The position numbers were made by a program, and so were the translations under genes. DNA of 64,000 nucleotides, from contig CM020619.1 of assembly GCA_009829735.1 (NCBI GenBank), forward strand, positions 19,163,816-19,227,815. Reading direction: 5' to 3'. This stretch comes from Pyropia yezoensis (taxonomy: Eukaryota; Rhodophyta; Bangiophyceae; Bangiales; Bangiaceae). Under the pieces are notes generated by a model. The model did no database searches. It saw only the letters and a list, made by a program, of their open reading frames with translations, and was not told the DNA's origin. Positions 51,351 through 62,633 of the stretch are shown piece by piece. How positions within the stretch are numbered: position 1 is the stretch's first letter; the number at the start of each line of letters is the position of its first letter.

Positions 51351-52466
51351 GTGTTGCGGGCGCCTACTTGGGGCCTGACATCCCGCGAGCCTCGCTTGTT
51401 GCAGGCGGGCTCCTCTCCGTCCTGCAGCTGCTGTCCCGACGACAACCGTGCTGCTGCCCCACCCCACCATGCGACCATGACGAGTCGCCCTCCCCAACCA
51501 CCCTCTGCTCGCGCGTCGGCGAGCGTTGGCGGCGAACCGGCCCCGAGTGGCAAACGACGATCGGCAGTGACACCGATGGCGAGCTGCAAACGGAATTTGA
51601 GCGCAGCCCAAGCTAACCGCGACGGTGCAGTAGATGCTATCGCCAGTGGCGCTGAACCCGCCGAAAGGCGTAACACTGGCAGCACGTCCCGGCTGTCTTC
51701 TTCTCAACGTCGACTTCTGCGCGCTCAAGCCGCTGCTGACGCAATGCCCGCCGCGGCTGCGGTGTCAACGGACAGGGAAGAAGACGCAGCCACACCTGTT
51801 GGCGACGCAGCCGCGCCGGGTTTGCCAGCTGGGGGTGGCATCATTCCTGGCGCGGCCGGCGTTCCCGCAGCGGGGAGCGGGGCGCCGGTGCCTATGCAGG
51901 TCGACATGGTCCGTCAAGTTGCCGCGGCCGCTTCTTCTGAGGCGACTGGCGCCATTCGGACCATGATTGACAAGTCCAATGCGGAAAGCAATGCTGCGCT
52001 GAGCGCCCCAGGGGGGCCACTGGCAGCTGCTGTTACTGCGATGCAAGCCGCCGCGGCAGCTGCAGGTACCGCGCACGCACCTGAACCACGTCAAGAGGTG
52101 CCTTGGTCTGAGAGGTCCTCCCGGGCTGTTTGGGTGCCAGTGGAGACAGTGCAGACGGCCGCAAAGATGCTGGATGAGGTAAAGCGCTGCATTGAGCGCA
52201 CCATCTCCATCAGGGCTCGGACGCCGGACACAGTGGAGGACGTCATGACCGGTTTTACCCCCACGAACTTCAAGCGGCAGGGCAACGCGTCATTCTGCAT
52301 TAAGTGGTACCGCGTCTTCCTCAACATGCTGGTGAAGGCGCAAGTGGTGAAGGAACTCGCGAGGGACGGAGCCGCTCGCGGTCTTGAGAGGATTGTGGGC
52401 TTTCACGCCGCGCGCCCGTGCGTGGTCGGCAAGATTATAGTCGCACATGTTGCCACCCCCACCTGA
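51351..52466 (+). CDS. orphan protein, helical C-terminal half
   Basis: 371 codons from the first ATG, or about 329 from the ATG at 51477, where the protein-like composition begins. The N-terminal part is Ala/Ser/Pro-rich with basic patches (SKLS-type low complexity). Residues ~250-370 look folded and helical: PVETVQTAAKMLDEVKRCIE, GFTPTNFKRQGNASFCIKWY, RVFLNMLVKAQVVKELARDG. A further protein-like stretch in another frame directly after the stop (EGRYKSSAVFFDDIRSFGLD) hints at a frame error or alternative end. The TRIM is inserted 84 bp after the stop. No family was recognised; it might be a low-copy host gene or part of an unrecognised repeat family. Confidence 0.5.
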   Translation: MLRAPTWGLTSREPRLLQAGSSPSCSCCPDDNRAAAPPHHATMTSRPPQPPSARASASVGGEPAPSGKRRSAVTPMASCKRNLSAAQANRDGAVDAIASGAEPAERRNTGSTSRLSSSQRRLLRAQAAADAMPAAAAVSTDREEDAATPVGDAAAPGLPAGGGIIPGAAGVPAAGSGAPVPMQVDMVRQVAAAASSEATGAIRTMIDKSNAESNAALSAPGGPLAAAVTAMQAAAAAAGTAHAPEPRQEVPWSERSSRAVWVPVETVQTAAKMLDEVKRCIERTISIRARTPDTVEDVMTGFTPTNFKRQGNASFCIKWYRVFLNMLVKAQVVKELARDGAARGLERIVGFHAARPCVVGKIIVAHVATPT

Positions 52467-52550
52467 ATGAGGGCCGCTACAAGAGCAGTGCTGTCTTCTT
52501 TGATGACATTCGCTCCTTCGGACTGGATCCATCCGACAATGTGTAGATTC

Positions 52551-52770
52551 TGTAGCAGAAGTCACCTTGAAATCGCCGGAAAAAAGGATGTTGGATGCCC
52601 GGAATCGAACACATGCCATGGAACATAAACATATGTTAACGAGGCGTTGGGGACCACTGCGCCACGGGTTGAATCCCTGACATCTTGGGCCAGATATGGG
52701 CTTTTCACCCCGATACCTTACAGCACCGATCGCTAGGTCCGTTATACGTGGCAGTCGCGATACTGCCACA
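52551..52770 (-). repeat. 3' LTR of the TRIM
   Basis: 220 bp, TGTAGCAG...TGCCACA on the plus strand. On the minus strand A box TGGCGCAGTGG (52664-52654) and B-box-like TGTTCGATTCC (52611-52601). Confidence 0.85.
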
Positions 52771-52988
52771 TATCCCCCTCCCCAAGGCTTGACCGCCCCG
52801 GTCAAGCACCTTTTCCCAGCTAACTCCGCAACTTCCTCCTTGATGACTTTCCACTGTGCAGCTGGAAATTCCGGTACTTTGGCACGCGGGATTTACGCAA
52901 ATCGCAGTACGGGTGATGACGATCCCACATCGTCCGCGTATCAGTCCGCCGTGAAGAGAGTATCCGCCGCCTGCCAGGTCACCGTCCT

Positions 52989-53005
52989 CCCCTGCTGCTC
53001 CACCA
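52989..53005 (-). other. primer-binding site of the TRIM
   Basis: CCCCTGCTGCTCCACCA on the plus strand, two bases inside the LTR at 53008, identical to the sites in elements A and B. Confidence 0.8.
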
Positions 53006-53007
53006 AA

Positions 53008-53221
53008 TGTAGCAGAAGTTACCTTGAAGTCGCCGGAAAAATGGGTGTTGGATGCCCGGAATCGAACCCACGCCATGGAACATATGTTAACCAGGCGTTG
53101 TGGACCACTGCGCCACGTGTTCAATCTTTGACATCTTGGGCCAGATATGGGCTTTTCACCCCAAATCCTTACAGCACCGATCGCTGGATCCGTTATACGT
53201 GGCAATCGCGATACTGCCACA
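53008..53221 (-). repeat. 5' LTR of the TRIM
   Basis: 214 bp, same ends. The minus strand has A box TGGCGCAGTGG (53115-53105), 36 nt, then a perfect B box GGTTCGATTCC (53068-53058), the spacing of a tRNA promoter. Confidence 0.85.
53058..53115 (-). promoter_or_regulatory. tRNA-type internal Pol III promoter (A and B boxes) in the TRIM LTR
   Basis: A box TGGCGCAGTGG and B box GGTTCGATTCC in the right order and spacing. The flanks do not form a 7-bp acceptor stem and the T stem pairs poorly, so this is a tRNA-derived promoter relic rather than a working tRNA gene. An anticodon could not be assigned with confidence. Confidence 0.7.
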
Positions 53222-53226
53222 GATTC

Positions 53227-53252
53227 AGATGGAGCCTGATGCGGCACGACCC
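53227..53252. other. 26-bp host remnant between two insertions
   Basis: Host sequence between the GATTC duplication of the TRIM and the LTR of element B. Its last five bases GACCC (53248-53252) are the target duplication of B copy 3. Confidence 0.85.
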
Positions 53253-53721
53253 TGTGGCAAGAACCTCTCGCACACACGGCACCCAAGTTGGGGCGGTGTA
53301 CAAGGGCTGCCTCCCGTGTTGGGGGAACCGGAAGAAGTGCAAGTCGCACACACTCTATCCCTGTTGTGGGGCAATCCCCCCACTGACAAACAAGAAGATG
53401 GTGTGTGGTCCAACAGTTTCTTGGTCGGGACGGGGACGCAGGGCCAAGCCCCGCTGTCCCTCCCCTTATCCCCCCAGGGTCCCCTCAGAATCTGGCCACT
53501 CAGAACCTCCCACCCCAGCACCTGCCCACCGGGCCACACGAAAATTCAAGACGATAAATGCAGGAAACTCTCGAATCCAAGTTGGATTTACTACTAAGCT
53601 AACTATCCCAAACTTAGGGAATATGGACCCAAATGCAGGGGGAGGAACGGATCAGGCTAGTGGCCTGCCGCCCCTTGCATGGCACGTGTTGCCCCCCTAC
53701 CTGGGGGTCAATACTGCCACA
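53253..53721 (-). repeat. 3' LTR of element B copy 3
   Basis: 469 bp, TGTGGCA...TGCCACA on the plus strand. Confidence 0.95.
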
Positions 53722-53888
53722 CTCCCCTCTCCTCAGTTCCGACCGACCCGGTCGGCCCTGTGAGGGGGTGCGTAAACGCACGTCTCGGCGTTGGGGGCGC
53801 GACTTGCTGTCCCCCCTCGAGTACGTAACGCGGATGTGGAGGCGGCCACGTTGACCGCCCCTCTCCTCAAACTTGCCCACTCGGCAGC

Positions 53889-56008
53889 TTGCTCTCCGCG
53901 GTTCCCACTTCACCATCACCAACACATCCCCTTCATCTTCCCCTGGGCCGCCCCACGCTGGGGAGGCCACCCATCTACCCACGATCCGAGCCCCCCTCAA
54001 CTCGAGGCGGGTCTCGTGCCGCTGTAACCAGGGCGTCTCTCCCCAACTTGGGGAGAGCCATTGCGACCCCGGGGGTGGAGACGGACTCCCTCGATGAACG
54101 CATGGAGGACACCTCCTGCGGTGCAGCGCCCGCCGGGACTTCCGGCGGGGGCTCCGCGGTTACTCCGGGGGATGGGACTCCCGCGTCACCCGGCTTTGGG
54201 TTGACGGCGGGATCTCCCCCGGAGGCGGGACAAGTTGTCCCGCGTGAGGCCTTCGTGCGGTGGTTTTACCCCGCTTGGCCTCTGTATGAGGAGGGTTTGA
54301 CTGTTCTTCGCTGTGGCCGACTTGGCACAGCGATGGGTCGGGTGTGGGACCGCCTACGGGAGAAGTATCCCCGTAGGGTCGGGTTCCCTGCCGGCTTCAG
54401 GACGGACCAGTTTGCTTTCCTGGACGATGAGGAGGTCGAGGACGTCCAGCGGGCCAAGGCCATGATGGACCGCGGGGGAACTATCCCGGGTCCCGGCGAC
54501 TTGCCGACCTTTACTTGGGACGCGGTGGCAACTCGCCCCCCGTACCTTCACGAGGCCGATCCGCACACTCATCACTTTGATGTGCGGATGGAGAAGGACT
54601 CCCGGCGAGGTCCCTTCTTGGTGACCTCGGCTCAACTTGATTTTCCGCAGCAGTCCGCTGCCAGTAAGGAGCAGTACTATCCGAAGAAGCCCGAGTGGTG
54701 GCCTCAAGTTGAGGTCCCCTACGGGTTCCCTGGGTTACTGCCACGGTTGCTCGACCACTTCGGCGCCGTCATGTTGACGGCTAGCCCAGATCACCTGGTG
54801 TGGGCCATGTTGGCCACCCAGTGGCTCCTCGAGGTCATGTCGACATGGGTGTCCTGTGTCCAGCGGCGGGGGATGCTCTGGCATCTCCCCCTCCGGCTTA
54901 TCCAAGGTTTGGAACAGCTCACCCCTCCCCTCAGCTAGTTGCTGAGGGGTGCTCATCAGGACAACTCACTCTACTTGAGGAGATGCTCCGCCTCCACAAG
55001 TTTATCGAGTGGGAGAGCATTGAGCACAAGTTGCGCCGCCCCACTTGTGGGCCCAAGGACGATGGCGCACTTCGCCAGTTCGTATGGGTCGCTCGTGAAC
55101 TTCAAGACGGCCGTGTGGTACTACGAGAGGGGCTGGGCATCGGGGACTACCCGTATGCCCCGGGGGTGGATCGCCACACTGCGCCACCCCCGGACAAGGC
55201 CATAGTGATGGCCGTGCCTTCGCATGATGACCACATGACTCAGCCAACTGCGGGGGCCCCGAGTAGGGGTCGCAGTTACACCCGGGCACCGCCACCTCGG
55301 CGGGCCCCTCCACTTCCTCCTGTCCCCTACCAGCCGCACGGGGACATCCCGATTAGCGTGGCCGTTGAGTCGTCCACCCCAGTGTCCCCCAACTTGGGGG
55401 CCACCCTTCTGACGGTATACCCCAAGTTGGTGTTACCAGCCACGCCTCTGCCTTCAGAGATGATGATCACCACGTTGGTGCGCACCATCTCCTGGTTGGC
55501 CGCGTCGACCGCAACCCTTCAAGTTTCTGAGACTCCTCAGCTTGAGGAGCGCGTTCGTACTGCGGTGGCGACCGCGAGTTGCGAGTCGGTGGCGGAGTTT
55601 ATGACGGCCGAGTTGGCTTGCATTGGGGCTATTATGCCCCAGCCAGCCCCACTTGGGCGTGGCAAACGTCGTGCGAGTCGGGCATACTCGCCTCCTCGCC
55701 GTCGTCGCCGACGCTCACGGCGTTCTCACTCTGTGTCGGAAGACGAGTTGTCTTACTCCGTCTCGGAGTCCTCTACTCCGTCAGAGTCGGAGTCGATCCG
55801 GCGTCTGCGTCGCCAACTTGCGCGCGAGACTAAGCAGAAGGGCTGCCGCGGTCGTCGCCACTTGCGCGACCGTGAGGGGCGCGACGGTTCCGACTTGGAG
55901 CCGCCGGCCCCGCCGACTGGTGGGGAGCGTTATCGCCGTGGGTCTCGCCGCTCGCCTCCACGTGAGGGCGAGGGCCGTGGGGTCGAAGAGTCTAGCATGC
56001 ATGCCTAG
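53889..56008 (+). pseudogene. antisense ORF region of element B copy 3
   Basis: Same position, strand and product as 10183-12297, with numerous amino-acid differences spread over the whole length and the Arg/Ser tail retained. The first ATG at 53889 matches those at 1730 and 10183. It is a fossil in this copy. Its independent divergence makes it the useful comparison for testing selection on the frame. Confidence 0.8.
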
Positions 56009-56119
56009 TTGGCAGCTGCCTTTGTTGTGAGAGTGTGAGGGTTAGGGCTGTAGTTAGAAGCCACTCTGCGTACCACTTCGACTTGAAGCACTCTCTTGGC
56101 ACTGCTACTAGGCCTTCCC

Positions 56120-59100
56120 TCACGTTGAGGGGGGGCTATCAGGGTCTATCTCATTCCGGGCACAGTATGCCTGGACCTTCTCAGCGGGAAGGTCCTCCAC
56201 ATATTCCCACGTATCGTCCTTGGCTTTGTAGCCGAACCAACGCACCCTCAACATGAGGGGGTTAGTGTCCTCATCCCAGACGTGGTCGATGAACTTATCG
56301 AACACATACTCCTGCGGGCCCTGTTTGGCCGCAGGCAGTGAGGGGAGGCGCCACGCTTCCAACGCACGCGCCCAAGCTGGGTCGCCTGCAGGCTGTGGTG
56401 CAACTTTGACCACGTCCTGTCCGTTCACTGTGCGGACCCCATCGTCACTTTCGATGGTGAAGCGCCGCCCATCAGTACGAAGGACCTGGTACGGCCCCTT
56501 CGTCTGGAATACCAACTTACCCCCAGTTGGGGTGTGGGAGTGTACCAGTGCCCAGTCACCCTGCTCGGGGACACGCTTAGCATTGCGCACCTTTTTGTCA
56601 AAGGTACGCTTGTAGCGCTTTTGTGCCTTGTCCATCTCAGCCCTGACTTTAGGGATGAGCTTTTCAAGCCTAGCAGCAAACTCCGCCTTACTCTCAGTAG
56701 GAGTAGGCGTACTGCCACCATCCTCCCTAGTTGGGAGCGGCCGCCGCACGGCGATAGACCGCACGCGACGGGGAGTCACAAAAGCGAGGGGTACCTCTCC
56801 GGTAGATGAGTGAACCTGCGAATTGTAGGCAGTGGTAAGAATAGAAATGTATTGGTCCCACGTTTTCACGTGCTCACTCACATAGTGGCGCAGCTGCCGA
56901 ACAATAGTTTTGTTGAAGCGCTCCACCTGCCCATTAGTTTGTGGGTGGTAGGGGGTGGCATAGTTTGCCTTAACCCCCAGCATATCCAGCATACCCTGAA
57001 ACAGTACAGACGCAAATTGCGGTCCGTTGTCCGATAGTGTACTATCCGGAATGCCATACGCGGCAACCCAGTGATCTAGGAAGGCTGACACGACCGACAT
57101 GGCCGTGATCTCTGCCAGTGGGATCGCTCGCGTAAGTTTCGTGAAGCGGTCACAGATGACCAGGAGGTACTGGTTGCCCTCCTCGGTCACTGGCAGTGGC
57201 CCAAGGATGTCCATTGCCAACGCGGCAAAGGGCTCCTTGGCCGGGAACAGTAGCATAGCCGTAGTAGACCGCCGTTCCATCAGACGGTTCTGTGCACAAC
57301 TTGTGCAGGCAGCCACCCAACTGTAGATGTCCACCACCATGGACGGCCAGTAGTACCTGGTCCTCAGGGTCTGGTACAGTTTACTAGACCCCAGGTGTCC
57401 ACCTGTGGGAGCGTTATGCTCCCTCTCAAGAATACTGTCCTTGAGGGATGCGGGGAGACAAGATGTTCGGTCCCCTGGAATACCCCCCTCCTCATGAGGA
57501 GGCCATCGTCTCCCAGAAAGAACCGCGTCTCCGCCACTGTATCCAATGTATCCCTCTGCGACTTGCAGAAGAGGTCCTCGGCCTGGGCCTTCACCACCTC
57601 GTCCAGGGACAGGGGCAAGTACTTCTTGTTCCCTGGCGCCTCGGGATTCAACGCCTGACCCGAGCGCGTGACTACCCCCACGATGGGGATGTCCTCATCG
57701 ACTGGGTTAGTGTCCAGCCCCTCGGTAGGTACCCGAGAAAGGCCGTCGGCAAGGGCATGTTGCCTGCCAGGTCGGTGCTCAATATCAAAGTTGAAGAGTG
57801 CCAGTCGCACCCTCCACCGGTTGAGACGAGTGTTCGTACAATCCGTCTTGAAGATGAACTGCAACGCGCGGTGGTCACAGCGGATGAGGAACTTCTCACC
57901 CTCTAGGTAGTAACGAAGTGACGTCACCGCCCGCACCACTGCGAGTCCTTCCAACTCGGTGACTCCATAAATCTTCTCTGCCGAGTTCAGCCCCTTGCTA
58001 AAGTATCCCACCGGCAAGTACTCCTTGTCCGGCTGCTGCTGAAGCAACACACAACCAAGTTGGTCGTAGCTAGCATCCACATCCAGGATGTAGTGGCCTC
58101 CCAACCTGGGAATAGCCAGGATAGGGGGCCTCAGCAGAAGGTCCCGAAGAGTCTCAAAGGATTCCTGCTCCACCCAACTTGGGGGAGGCAGGTTCTTCGG
58201 TAGCGTTGAGCTCACTAGCTTATTCGACGGCTTCGCCACCTTGACGAAGCCCTTGGTGAAACGTCGGTACACGTTACACATCCCGAGGAAGCTCCTCATC
58301 TGGGTCTGGGTCCGGGGGTACTGGGCCTTACGGATGGCCCTCAAGTTCTTCTCGTTGACACTGAGGCGCCCCGGACGGACAACATGTCCCAAGTATTCCA
58401 CCTCCTGAGTGAAGAGGTGGCACTTACTCGCCTTCAGTGACACACCGGCGTCAGCAAGTAGCTTGAACACCTGGCCAAGATGGCCAATGTGTTCCTCCGG
58501 ACTTCGGGAGAACACAATGATATCGTCTAGGTACACGAGACAGATCTGCCATCGTACACCAGCCAGAATCATGTCCATAGCGCGCTGGAAAGTTGCCGGC
58601 GCGGTGCACAGTCCAAACGGTAGGCGCTTGCACTGGTAGGTACCACAGTGACAGGTGAAGGTAGTTTTATGCCTGTCTTCCGGGGCAATGGGAACTTGCC
58701 AGTACCCCGCGTTACAGTCCAGGGTAGAGAACACGTTTGCCTCCCCCAGAGAGTCCAGACAGTCGTCCATCCTAGGTAGGGGATAACTGTCCTTCACCGT
58801 GCTCTCGTTGAGCTTACGGTAGTCGATACAGAACCGTGGGGTCCCATCAACTTTGGGGACGATAACCACCGGACTCGCCCACTCGGCGTTGCTGGCCTCG
58901 ATCACATCGAGGGCCTCCATACGAGCGACTTGCTCCTTGACGAGGGCCCTTGAACGGGGTCCTCCCCCATACGGTTGTTGGCGTATAGGGGGTGCACCGG
59001 GCTTCAACTCGATCCGGTGTTGGGTGGCTCTCATGAGTCCCAATTGACCATCCCACAACCTGTGATATTGGTCCAAGAGGCGTTCATCTTGAACCCTTAA

Positions 59101-60102
59101 CCTGAGGGGGACACCCTCCATGTTCACATGGGGCCGAGGAGAGGCGGCCGACCTGGCTTGATGCTTCTCCTTCCCGAGCTTTGGGTCGCTACTCGCGCCC
59201 GCGTTGAGGGTGACCGCTACTACCGGTCCCTCGTGTTGGTCGATATAGCCGAACTTGGCTCCCGACTTGAAGTACTTGGGCGACGAGTTCAGGTTCATAA
59301 CCTGGATCCTCCGCGGGACTCCGGCTTTGGAGTCCATCATGCCAAGGGCAACATGCACATGGTGCTTGCGAGCAAGACGGGGGTAAGGGTGCACCAACCC
59401 GTTCCCCGTATAATCAGTTACAACGTCAACGTGCGCCACCGAGTTGGGGGGCAACGTGACTTTACGGGCTAAACGCAGGGTAGCAGTAAGCCCTTCCCTC
59501 ACAGAACAAACAGGCTTCGACTGTGAGACTGTCACAGGAGCCACAGGCTTTCCCTTACCAAGGATGGGGATGATCTCCCCATTCATCAACTTGACCCAAT
59601 ACTCAGGGCCACAAATCAAAGGCACTTGTGTAACAACATAAGGGGTACCCAGAAGCAGGGGTACCGATATATTCTCGACTACTCCATAGGTCACGTCGAC
59701 CTCATGGGTTCCCAACCTAGTTGGTAGGGTCACGGCACCAACGATGGGAAATACCCCACCATTGATATCGATCAGATGGTCAGCTTTAGACCTCCAGCGT
59801 TGGAGCTTCATCTCCGTTGGTAATAGCGACTTGCGTATCAAGGAGGCTCCTGACCCGGTATCAAGTACGATACGGGCACAGCAGGCGCGGCCGGGGGCAA
59901 GTTGCACCCGTCCAGCCACCTGGAAGTTCTCACCCGTCAGCACCGCGATGACCCGACGTGGGTTTACGTTCTTGGGGAGTCCTACCCGAGGTGGGCGGAC
60001 TCCCTCAGGTCGCCGCAGTATCCGGCACGGTTGGTTCGTCCTCTTGACCCACTTGGCCGAGCCTGCCGTTGTGAGCTTCGGACGGCCAGCTCCAACGGTC
60101 AT
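56120..60102 (-). pseudogene. pol region of element B copy 3
   Basis: Protease (DTGSG), RT (YLDD), RNase H, integrase and chromodomain are all recognisable in the same order as in copy 2. It overlaps the end of gag by 4 nt, as in copy 2. Fossil, broken. Confidence 0.9.
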
Positions 60103-62045
60103 TCGTTTCCCGCCGACTTGGCGTCAGAGTTTGAGTGCGAGTGGGAAGACGACGAGTCCGAGGACGACGTGTCCGCCCCCTCCGCCGAGGGTGTGGCGAC
60201 CGCCACTACCGGTCGAGGCCCACCCTCGCGGCGTGAACGTACTTCGCTCGTAGCCGACTTCCTTCTCGCATTCCTAACAAGTTGTTGGATGCGTTTACTC
60301 AACTTGGGGCAATCATATGCCCAGTGTCCATCGGAGTTGCAGTTCCAACACCGATTGTCAGTTCCCGAAGGGGTCTTCCCGACTGGGGAAGACGAAGAGG
60401 TACCCTGGGAAGATCCCACGGCAGCTACCACCCTTTCCTTGCGGATTCGGCGCGTCTCTCTCAACTCTCTGGCCTGGCGCGCCTCCTCACGTTCTTTGGC
60501 CAACTCGGCCTGGCGCTGCTGGCGTTGTTCCTCCCGCAACTTGCGGTAGGCCTCCCCTCTGCCGTAGGCGAACCTAGCCAACTCGGCCGGGGTCGCCCGG
60601 GCAGTGTTATGCTCCCGGGTCTCCATCCGGACTGACCAATGGAGTCCCTCCACAAACCGACTCTTCACCACAGCTTGTGGATGAAGAAACCCACAAAGAT
60701 TGTTGAGCTTACGGACTCGCTCCGCAAAGGACAACTCGTCCTCAGCCTCGTCCTGATGGGCTTGCGTAAACTCCTCGACTTGAGAAGCCAACGCCGCTTC
60801 ATCAACCATGGCTCTCAACAACCAGTTGACGAGCTCCAAATAGGACGTCACATCACCAGCGCCTCCACTTGAGGAGCTGGGCATGACGGACATACGTTCT
60901 GTCCGTAGGTCGCCCTTTGTGAACTCCTGTAGCATATAGAAAGCCATGCCTTCACTTATGGCATTGTCGTCACAGGCTTTTGTGAAACGACGTAGAAACT
61001 CAAAGACACGGAGGGGGGGAGTTCTATCCCACTCCGCTTTGTGCACAAAAGAGTGAAGTGCATTCTTCTTGGCACGGCCCATGGCTCGGGCCTGGTCAGG
61101 ACCATACGCCACCGACTTGTTGTGGAGGGCGTAGGTCTCACAATCAAAGATCCTCTGGTAGACCGGGTTGGCTACCTGGATCTTGGGCGGCACCTCACGT
61201 TGAGGGAACAACCGCTGTGGCACTGGGCTAAGTTGACCCTCAGTGCCTGTAGTCTGGCGCGGCGAGCTTGGTGTAGCCGCCGGCGTTTCCGGAGGAAACT
61301 CCCCCGTGAAGGGCGTACGCCCCACCGAGGATGGTGTGGCTCCCTCGTTGGGAGTCACAGGTGTCGCCCCCTGTTCGAGGCGACCTGAGATAGGCGTGAG
61401 GAGGGATGCTCCCTGCGCCTGCGAGCTCGAAAGCCTCAATCCGGTCTGGACATTAAGGCCATCTGGCAAACTCGCCACAATCTGATTCAGAATAGTATTC
61501 GTCATCGTGACCACCAGGTCCGGCAAAATCTGCCGCAACACATTGGTCGCCTCCCGACGGACCGTTTCCGCGAGGAATGGATTATCGACTCCAGTTGAGT
61601 CTCGGTCCGCCTCCGGGAGTCCACCTGAGGGGTAACCACGATCCTCCGGGGTCTCAACCGGGGGCATGGGCGCGAGCCCATCGCCGACCAACGGAGGTCC
61701 GCCGTCCTCCGAAAGCCTAGTTGGCGACGGCTCCAAGCCAAAGTTGGCTTTAACCCGAGTGGAACCCGCGGGGACAGTCCTCACCCCTTGGGACGTTCCC
61801 GTTGAGTGTACCACACGGTGGCCAGACTTCGGCCCACCCACATCAGAAGTGTCACCCGAGTAAACTCCCGACTGAACCGGGGTGGCCTGTTGCCCGTCCG
61901 CACTTCCAGTCCTGCTGGCTTGAGGGACCTCGAGTCCCTCTGCGACCCCAGGTAAACCCACCTGTGTCTCACCAGTATTCAAAGGCACTGAAGTACGTGC
62001 GTCACCCGTGTACTCCCCGGACGACGGGGGGTCCGAGCTAGCCAT
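60099..62045 (-). CDS. gag: gag of element B copy 3
   Basis: 648 codons, opening MASSDPPSSGEYTGDARTS, which supports the ninth-residue Met as the gag start in copy 2. Same capsid-like region, charged coiled coil and CCHC knuckle (CWNCNSDGHWAYDC). Confidence 0.9.
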   Translation of the reverse strand: MASSDPPSSGEYTGDARTSVPLNTGETQVGLPGVAEGLEVPQASRTGSADGQQATPVQSGVYSGDTSDVGGPKSGHRVVHSTGTSQGVRTVPAGSTRVKANFGLEPSPTRLSEDGGPPLVGDGLAPMPPVETPEDRGYPSGGLPEADRDSTGVDNPFLAETVRREATNVLRQILPDLVVTMTNTILNQIVASLPDGLNVQTGLRLSSSQAQGASLLTPISGRLEQGATPVTPNEGATPSSVGRTPFTGEFPPETPAATPSSPRQTTGTEGQLSPVPQRLFPQREVPPKIQVANPVYQRIFDCETYALHNKSVAYGPDQARAMGRAKKNALHSFVHKAEWDRTPPLRVFEFLRRFTKACDDNAISEGMAFYMLQEFTKGDLRTERMSVMPSSSSGGAGDVTSYLELVNWLLRAMVDEAALASQVEEFTQAHQDEAEDELSFAERVRKLNNLCGFLHPQAVVKSRFVEGLHWSVRMETREHNTARATPAELARFAYGRGEAYRKLREEQRQQRQAELAKEREEARQARELRETRRIRKERVVAAVGSSQGTSSSSPVGKTPSGTDNRCWNCNSDGHWAYDCPKLSKRIQQLVRNARRKSATSEVRSRREGGPRPVVAVATPSAEGADTSSSDSSSSHSHSNSDAKSAGNE

Positions 62046-62145
62046 GTTGGCTAACGATCAGTATGACACGGTCCAAGTCCACCGTTCCTCTGAGACAGAG
62101 GGCCCCCTACACCCGGGTGCACCCGGAGGTAAAGTTTACCTCTGT

Positions 62146-62162
62146 CCCCTGCTGCTCCACCA
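62146..62162 (-). other. primer-binding site of element B copy 3
   Basis: CCCCTGCTGCTCCACCA on the plus strand, two bases inside the 5' LTR. Confidence 0.85.
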
Positions 62163-62164
62163 AA

Positions 62165-62633
62165 TGTGGCAAAAACCTCTCGCACACACGGCACCCAAGT
62201 TGGGGCGGTGTACAAGGGCTGCCTCCCGTGTCGGGGGAACCGGAAGAAGTGCAAGTCGCACGCACTCTATCCCTGTTGTGGGGCAATCCCCCCACTGACA
62301 AACAAGAAGATGGTGTGTGGTCCAACAGTTTCTTGGTCGGGACGGGGACGCAGGGCCAAGCCCCGCTGTCCCTCCCCTTAACCCCCCAGGGTCCCCTCAG
62401 AATCTCGCCACTCAGAATCGCCCACCCCAGCACCTGCCCACCGGGCCACACGAAGATTCAAGACGATAAATGCAGAAAACTCTCAAATCCAAGTTGGATT
62501 TACTACTAAGCTAACTATCCCAAACTTAGTGAATATGGACCCAAATGCAGGGGGAGGAACGGATCAGGCTAGTGGCCTGCCGCCCCTTGCATGGCACGTG
62601 TTGCCCCCCTACCTGGGGGTCAATACTGCCACA
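62165..62633 (-). repeat. 5' LTR of element B copy 3
   Basis: 469 bp matching 53253-53721 with about 11 differences; followed by GACCC. Confidence 0.95.

Larger units (their letters stand above)
52551..53221 (-). mobile_element. TRIM: 671-bp miniature LTR retroelement with tRNA-like LTRs
   Basis: Two direct repeats of 220 bp (52551-52770) and 214 bp (53008-53221) flank a 237-bp core, and the whole is bounded by the 5-bp target duplication GATTC (52546-52550 and 53222-53226). In minus orientation the core has the primer-binding site directly inside the 5' LTR and a purine tract (GGGGAGGGGG) next to the 3' LTR, and no ORF. Each LTR holds Pol III type A and B boxes. LTR ends (TGTAGCAG / TGCCACA), primer site and 5-bp duplication match element B, its likely helper. 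The LTRs differ at many positions, so the insertion is older than B copy 2. Confidence 0.85.
53253..62633 (-). mobile_element. element B copy 3, full-length Ty3/Gypsy chromovirus with antisense ORF
   Basis: 9,381 bp, 469-bp LTRs at both ends, flanked by GACCC at 53248-53252 and 62634-62638. Same plan as copy 2: 5' LTR, primer-binding site, gag (62045-60099), pol (60102-56120), opposite-strand ORF (53889-56008), polypurine tract, 3' LTR. The LTRs differ at about 11 of 469 positions, so it is clearly older than copy 2. It looks broken, by about two breaks, but otherwise complete. Confidence 0.95.

Noticed and set aside
52601-52664. A functional tRNA gene (also 53058-53115)
   Set aside because: A and B boxes are good, but the acceptor stem does not pair and the sequence lies within both LTRs of a TRIM.
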